Origin: a bacterium
Lineage (GTDB): Bacteria; Pseudomonadota; Alphaproteobacteria; Rhodobacterales; Rhodobacteraceae
Assembly (NCBI GenBank): GCA_016124195.1
Contig: WGOE01000010.1
Location: forward strand, 121,662-185,661
Reading direction: 5' to 3'
DNA: 64,000 bases
The position numbers and the translations under genes were made by a program. Shown one piece after another: positions 60,673 to 64,000 of the stretch (positions within the stretch are counted from its first letter, which is position 1; the number at the start of each line of letters is the position of its first letter). The notes below the pieces were generated by a model that was not told the DNA's origin, did no database searches, and saw nothing but the letters and a program-made list of their open reading frames with translations.

Positions 60673-62210
60673 TGGGTATCCAGGCTGCTGAGATCTCTGC
60701 GATCCTCAAGGCGCAGATCAAGAACTTCGGTCAGGACGCCGAAGTTGCCGAAGTGGGCCGTGTTCTGTCGGTTGGCGACGGGATTGCACGCGTTTACGGG
60801 CTGGACAATGTCCAGGCCGGTGAAATGGTGGAATTCCCCGGCGGCATCCGCGGCATGGCCTTGAACCTCGAGATCGACAACGTCGGTGTCGTGATCTTCG
60901 GGTCGGACCAGGACATCAAGGAAGGCGACACCGTCAAGCGCACCAAGTCCATCGTGGACGTGCCCGCTGGCGACGGCCTTCTGGGCCGCGTCGTGGACGC
61001 CCTGGGCAACCCGATCGATGGCAAAGGCCCGATCGTGTTTGCCGAGCGTCGCGTGGCGGACGTCAAGGCCCCCGGCATCATCCCGCGCCAGTCGGTGCAC
61101 GAACCGATGGCGACCGGCCTGAAGGCCGTTGACGCCATGATCCCGATCGGCCGTGGCCAGCGCGAGTTGATCATCGGCGACCGTCAGACCGGCAAGACCG
61201 CCGTGGCACTGGACGCGATCCTGAACCAGAAGGTCTACAACGACGCTGCCGGTTCGGACGAATCCAAGAAGCTTTACTGCATCTATGTCGCCATCGGGCA
61301 AAAGCGGTCCACCGTGGCGCAGCTGGTCAAGAAGCTGGAAGAAACCGGCGCCATGGCCTATTCGATCGTCGTGGCCGCCACCGCGTCCGACCCGGCGCCG
61401 ATGCAGTTCCTCGCCCCCTTCGCCGCGACCGCGATGGGCGAATACTTCCGCGACAATGGCCGTCACGCCCTGATGATCTATGACGACCTGTCCAAGCAGG
61501 CCGTGGCCTACCGTCAGATGTCGCTTCTGCTGCGCCGCCCGCCGGGCCGCGAAGCCTATCCGGGCGACGTGTTCTACCTGCACTCGCGTCTCCTGGAGCG
61601 TTCGGCCAAGCTGAACAAGGACAATGGTTCGGGCTCGCTCACCGCGCTGCCGATCATCGAAACCCAGGGCGGCGACATCTCGGCCTTCATTCCGACCAAC
61701 GTGATCTCGATCACCGACGGCCAGATCTTCCTGGAAAGCGAACTCTTCTACCAGGGCATCCGTCCGGCCGTGAACACCGGTCTGTCGGTGTCTCGCGTGG
61801 GCTCGTCGGCCCAGACCAACGCGATGAAGTCGGTGGCCGGCAAGGTGAAGCTGGAACTGGCGCAGTACCGCGAAATGGCGGCCTTCGCGCAGTTCGGTTC
61901 GGACCTTGACGCCTCGACCCAGCAGCTTCTGAACCGCGGCGCGCGCCTGACCGAACTGATGAAGCAGCCGCAATACTCGCCGCTGACCAATGCCGAAATC
62001 GTCTGCATCATCTTCGCCGGCGCGAATGGCTATCTGGACAAGGTGGCGGTGCGCGACGTGGGCCGCTACGAGGCCGGTCTTCTGAAGCACCTGCGCACCA
62101 AGGGCGCAGCCCTTCTGGCCGACATCACGGCCAAGGACCGCAAGGTGGCCGGTGATCTGGAAAAAGCTATTCGGGCCGAACTGGACGCATTCGCCAAAGA
62201 CTTCGCGTAA
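60672..62210 (+). CDS. atpA: ATP synthase F1 alpha subunit
   Basis: A 512-residue non-catalytic nucleotide-binding subunit of the F1 hexamer. Walker A GDRQTGKT lies at residues 169-176, preceded by the conserved [35 protein letters not shown] and the signature [17 protein letters not shown] follow. Length is standard. Translation from the ATG at 60672 is coupled to the atpH stop. Confidence 0.98.
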   Translation: MGIQAAEISAILKAQIKNFGQDAEVAEVGRVLSVGDGIARVYGLDNVQAGEMVEFPGGIRGMALNLEIDNVGVVIFGSDQDIKEGDTVKRTKSIVDVPAGDGLLGRVVDALGNPIDGKGPIVFAERRVADVKAPGIIPRQSVHEPMATGLKAVDAMIPIGRGQRELIIGDRQTGKTAVALDAILNQKVYNDAAGSDESKKLYCIYVAIGQKRSTVAQLVKKLEETGAMAYSIVVAATASDPAPMQFLAPFAATAMGEYFRDNGRHALMIYDDLSKQAVAYRQMSLLLRRPPGREAYPGDVFYLHSRLLERSAKLNKDNGSGSLTALPIIETQGGDISAFIPTNVISITDGQIFLESELFYQGIRPAVNTGLSVSRVGSSAQTNAMKSVAGKVKLELAQYREMAAFAQFGSDLDASTQQLLNRGARLTELMKQPQYSPLTNAEIVCIIFAGANGYLDKVAVRDVGRYEAGLLKHLRTKGAALLADITAKDRKVAGDLEKAIRAELDAFAKDFA

Positions 62211-62231
62211 TTTGGGGTCGGGAGCAGCACA

Positions 62232-64000
<1,769 letters not shown>

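Overview
The window is GC-rich and gene-dense, and it looks like a chromosomal segment of an alphaproteobacterium of the order Rhodobacterales (Rhodobacter/Paracoccus relatives). The evidence is marker content and gene order: rpsU divergent from a COQ9-family gene, the lgt-midA-pgeF block divergent from ubiK, the dnaX-ybaB-recR block, a TrcR (DUF1013) cell-cycle regulator, a FYDLN-acid protein beside tRNA-Ala, and an F1 ATP synthase operon in the order atpH-atpA-atpG-atpD. No prophage, transposase, integrase, CRISPR array or rRNA was seen. The first gene is cut at its 5' end and the last (atpD) at its 3' end.

Layout. 1-7.6 kb: end of a short-chain acyl regulator of the ScfR/PccR type, an FAD-linked D-2-hydroxyacid oxidase coupled to a TesA-like esterase, a divergent FtsX-type ABC exporter, and an inositol-dehydrogenase-like oxidoreductase. 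7.7-16.3 kb: a secreted unknown, argE, the tRNA selenouridine pair mnmH and a flavoprotein-SelD fusion, a stand-alone rpoN, a quinone oxidoreductase and COQ9. 16.4-27.8 kb: rpsU, a transglutaminase-like protein, Lrp/ald, mscL, GST, RNase T2, trcR, a serralysin-type RTX metalloprotease, recR-ybaB-dnaX and a flavin reductase. 27.8-42 kb: a peptide/amide-bond accessory zone with an M14 amidohydrolase, a prolyl-oligopeptidase-like protein that lacks its serine, a BKACE-GNAT-acetylpolyamine amidohydrolase operon with a DMT transporter, an M19 dipeptidase co-directional with a complete dipeptide ABC transporter, and a proline iminopeptidase. 42-49 kb: SDR, haloacid dehalogenase, an orphan Rieske oxygenase, a CbiX-like protein, and a class III aminotransferase plus glutamine-synthetase-like pair. 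49-60 kb: an unlisted 50-residue gene, pgeF-midA-lgt, ubiK, tRNA-Ala, FYDLN protein, M48/YgjP-like protease, GntR, M23 peptidase-clpA, gloB and a methyltransferase. 60-64 kb: the ATP synthase operon.

Non-coding structure is unusually informative. Three families of short palindromic or hairpin elements recur at gene ends: an AT-stem palindrome (3 copies), a GATGGG/CCCATC hairpin (4 copies) and a GC hairpin followed by a 19-base core beginning GTATTT (4 clear copies and one decayed). Most lie between convergent genes or just after stop codons, and one copy has become the C-terminal codons of mnmH. There are also four classical intrinsic terminators, an 11-bp iteron array upstream of the BKACE operon, a TTGATCAA-type palindrome upstream of the aminotransferase, a hairpin between the Shine-Dalgarno sequence and the start of rpsU, and a structured leader ahead of atpH.
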